Shown here one piece after another: positions 6,513 through 8,037 of a stretch of DNA of 8,037 bases (position 1 is the stretch's first letter; each line of letters begins with the position of its first letter). Under the pieces are notes generated by a model that was not told the origin of the DNA, did not search any database, and saw only the letters and a list, made by a program, of their open reading frames with translations. The stretch lies in assembly GCA_945869355.1 (NCBI GenBank), contig CAMBPA010000048.1, forward strand, positions 1-8,037, given 5' to 3'. The stretch is from Bordetella parapertussis (GTDB taxonomy: Bacteria > Pseudomonadota > Gammaproteobacteria > Burkholderiales > Burkholderiaceae_B). The translations under genes were made by a program, and so were the position numbers.

Positions 6513-7031
6513 ATGTCCCCCTCAGGCAGCGCCCATTTGATCGGCTGGCTTGGTCATGACTCGCAAGCGGCGAGTGTCTTAGCCACTGCGCAATTGCACT
6601 TAAAACTCAGGGCAGCAATCGGCGACGCGATTCCGCCCGCGATGCGAGGCGCTTTTGAGGTGATCAAACTCGAGGCGCACGCCTTGACACTCATGGTTTC
6701 GAGTGCCGCCTTCGCTGCAAAGTTCCGTCAAATTGCACCGAGAGTAACCACTCACTTGCATTCTTCTGGCTGGAATATCAATGAAATCAAGCTACGCGTT
6801 CAGGGTGGGCTCGGCCTCCCTGATACGAAAAAACCAGAAAAAGAGACACGCGCCTTGGACCAACAAGACCTACGTGCATTTGAAGAATTGAACAGAAAGC
6901 TGAGGCCCGGCCCACTCGCTGATGCGGTGGCGAGACTACTGGCCCATCATCAGCCGGTAGAACAGGGCATCAAGCCAGCTTCCACTCTTGACGAAACGCC
7001 GCAGGCGCCTCGGACACAGAAGAGTAAGTAA
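6513..7031 (+). CDS. dciA: DciA-like DUF721 protein, predicted DnaB helicase loader
   Basis: DciA proteins load the replicative helicase DnaB in bacteria that lack DnaC/DnaI-type loaders. The 172-residue product has a DUF721-like N-terminal half: [54 protein letters not shown], then [12 protein letters not shown] around 86-97. The C-terminal half is charged and low in complexity, ending in TQKSK. The start at 6513 is chosen because AGGA lies 8 nt before it. An in-frame ATG at 6480 would add 11 residues (MASPPPRRTRS) but is preceded only by pyrimidines. The gene runs opposite to its neighbours: its start is 48 bp from the divergent peptidase start, and its last 62 bp overlap the 3' end of lpxC on the other strand. 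The call rests on the pattern of hydrophobic residues and on the conserved betaproteobacterial position; the family is very divergent, so function is less certain than for the flanking genes. Confidence 0.8.
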   Translation: MSPSGSAHLIGWLGHDSQAASVLATAQLHLKLRAAIGDAIPPAMRGAFEVIKLEAHALTLMVSSAAFAAKFRQIAPRVTTHLHSSGWNINEIKLRVQGGLGLPDTKKPEKETRALDQQDLRAFEELNRKLRPGPLADAVARLLAHHQPVEQGIKPASTLDETPQAPRTQKSK

Positions 7032-7893
7032 CTAACTCCCAAGCATCTTGCTGAGCCAATAGGGCACGAACAAGTTGATTATTAATCGCGTGCCCGGATT
7101 TGCAGGCAACATACCGCGCGACAAGTGGCTTCCCAATTAAGTAGAGATCGCCGACCGCGTCCAGAATCTTGTGTTTGACGAACTCATCGTCATAACGCAG
7201 ACCATCCGTGTTTAACACGCGATACTCGTCCATGACGATTGCGTTATCGAGGCTTCCGCCACGCGCTAAGCCCGCAGAGCGCAGGGCCTCGACTTCGTTC
7301 ACAAAGCCAAAAGTCCGCGCACGTGCGATTTCTTTGACATAGGAATGTGTCGCAAAATCGATCTCGGCGAAACTTGCGGTTGAATCAATCGCCGGGTGAT
7401 GAAAATCAATCGAAAAGGCCAACGAAAAACCGTCGTGTGGCTCAAGGCGTGCCCATTTAGCCTGATCGCCCTCGCCTTCACGTATTTCAATTGGCTTGAG
7501 CACACGCAGGAACTGTTTAGCGACGCCCTGCTCTTCAATGCCGGCCGAACGCAACAGGTACACAAACGTTGCAGCGCTGCCATCCATGATGGGCACTTCT
7601 TCGGCTGTGAGGTCAACATGAAGATTGTCGATACCCAAACCGGCCAAGGCAGACATCAGGTGTTCGACAGTCGAGACGCGGGCCGCACCTTGTCCGAGGA
7701 CAGAGGCCATACGTGTATCTTTGACCATGCCAGCCTGCGCGGGCAGATCTACAACCTCAGGCAAGTCGATACGGTGAAATACAATCCCCGTATCAGGAGC
7801 AGCTGGCCGCAAGGTGAGTTCGACCCGTCGGCCGGAGTGCAGGCCAACCCCGGTGGTTTTTACAAGCTGTTTGATCGTGCGCTGGCGAAACAT
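6970..7893 (-). CDS. lpxC: UDP-3-O-acyl-N-acetylglucosamine deacetylase LpxC
   Basis: LpxC is the cytoplasmic Zn2+ enzyme that removes the N-acetyl group from UDP-3-O-acyl-GlcNAc, the committed step of lipid A synthesis in Gram-negative bacteria. The 307-residue length is normal. The N-terminus [19 protein letters not shown] is diagnostic. Zinc ligands are H78 ([10 protein letters not shown]), H241 and D245 ([14 protein letters not shown]); catalytic residues are E77 and H268 (SGHAINNQL). [14 protein letters not shown] at 101-114 is also typical of the family. The start at 7893 fits the family N-terminus; no strong Shine-Dalgarno is visible. The last 62 bp overlap the convergent dciA. A TATAAT element lies 32 bp upstream, suggesting its own promoter in addition to possible read-through from the ftsZ expected just outside the window. 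Abundance may also be set by proteolysis, as in E. coli, but no such signal can be read with confidence here. Confidence 0.98.
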   Translation of the reverse strand: MFRQRTIKQLVKTTGVGLHSGRRVELTLRPAAPDTGIVFHRIDLPEVVDLPAQAGMVKDTRMASVLGQGAARVSTVEHLMSALAGLGIDNLHVDLTAEEVPIMDGSAATFVYLLRSAGIEEQGVAKQFLRVLKPIEIREGEGDQAKWARLEPHDGFSLAFSIDFHHPAIDSTASFAEIDFATHSYVKEIARARTFGFVNEVEALRSAGLARGGSLDNAIVMDEYRVLNTDGLRYDDEFVKHKILDAVGDLYLIGKPLVARYVACKSGHAINNQLVRALLAQQDAWELVTYSSVSEAPAAFRQEWKLA

Positions 7894-7925
7894 ATAGTCA
7901 GGTTAATCCCTTAAAAACGTAACCA

Positions 7926-7931
7926 ATTATA
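7926..7931 (-). promoter_or_regulatory. lpxC: Candidate lpxC promoter (-10 element TATAAT)
   Basis: On the minus strand a perfect TATAAT occupies 7931-7926, 32 bp before the lpxC ATG, which would give a leader of roughly 25 nt. It is preceded by an eight-A tract (7940-7933). No good -35 hexamer lies at 16-18 bp; TTGTGC is present but 23 bp away. The call therefore rests on the -10 box and its position alone. Confidence 0.5.
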
Positions 7932-7995
7932 CTTTTTTTTGCAAACATCGCATCGCACAATGCGCAAAAAATGCCCAAATTGACAGACGAAACCG

Positions 7996-8022
7996 CGCAC
8001 GGGTCTGGGGAGAACCCGTGCG
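7996..8022 (-). terminator. 9-bp hairpin upstream of lpxC, possible end of the preceding (ftsZ?) transcript
   Basis: Perfect arms CGCACGGGT and ACCCGTGCG surround a 9-nt loop. The stem is strong and GC-rich. On the minus strand it is followed by CGGTTTCGT, a poor T-tract, so efficient intrinsic termination is doubtful; attenuation or transcript 3'-end stabilisation are alternatives. The remaining bases between it and lpxC contain only the candidate promoter and a small CGCAT/ATGCG inverted repeat (7949-7964). Confidence 0.4.
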
Positions 8023-8037
8023 TGACGCCAGCACCCC

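Noticed and set aside
7396..7914. 172-codon plus-strand ORF antisense to lpxC
   Set aside because: It is fully opposite a highly conserved gene; the protein has no recognisable family, and it even overlaps the lpxC upstream region without its own promoter.
7935..7971. TTTTTTGC / GCAAAAAA inverted repeat with a nested CGCAT/ATGCG hairpin considered as a terminator
   Set aside because: The outer arms are simple T and A runs, the inner stem has 5 bp, and the element overlaps the likely lpxC promoter region; no T-tract follows the stem in a useful place.
1..8037. Search by eye for CRISPR arrays, tRNA or rRNA genes, insertion sequences, toxin-antitoxin or defence genes
   Set aside because: None seen: every stretch above about 150 bases is accounted for by conserved housekeeping-type genes.

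Overview
The window looks like the chromosome of a betaproteobacterium, probably Burkholderiales (Alcaligenaceae-like), with G+C a little above one half. The basis is gene order: lpxC, a small DciA/DUF721 gene on the opposite strand, a membrane-anchored M23 (LytM) peptidase and secA, the block that follows ftsZ in many betaproteobacteria. The SecA, LpxC and M23 sequences fit this. Genus cannot be settled by eye. Coding density is very high: eight genes (one cut by the left edge), no RNA genes, no mobile elements, no CRISPR and no gene-free stretch over 300 bases.

Left part (1-2575). The 3' end of a MgtE-type magnesium channel gene (+) converges on a cysteine-dioxygenase-family gene (-). That gene is divergent from an Lrp/AsnC regulator (+) closely resembling E. 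coli DecR (YbaO), the cysteine-responsive regulator. Their 81-bp AT-rich spacer holds a 15-bp inverted repeat that matches the published E. coli Lrp consensus at every position. Dioxygenase, regulator and operator read as a self-contained, probably cysteine-sensing module. The regulator then converges, 2 bp apart, with an AI-2E/PerM-family membrane protein gene (-), which lies 29 bp downstream of secA and is probably co-transcribed with it.

Right part (2605-8037). secA (-) encodes a complete 917-residue Sec motor with its C-terminal zinc motif. A 98-bp leader separates it from the upstream M23 peptidase gene (-) and contains three short complementary segments that could form alternative hairpins, one reaching the spacer before the secA start. 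dciA (+), a predicted DnaB helicase loader, is packed between the peptidase and lpxC: its start is divergent from and very close to the peptidase start, and its last 62 bp overlap the 3' end of lpxC. lpxC (-), the committed enzyme of lipid A synthesis, has a perfect TATAAT element just upstream and a 9-bp hairpin farther upstream, where ftsZ would be expected to end.

Nothing here resembles a defence system or mobile island. The most interesting items are the dioxygenase/DecR-like pair with its operator, the retained cross-link cysteine in the dioxygenase, and the possible switching structure in the secA leader.
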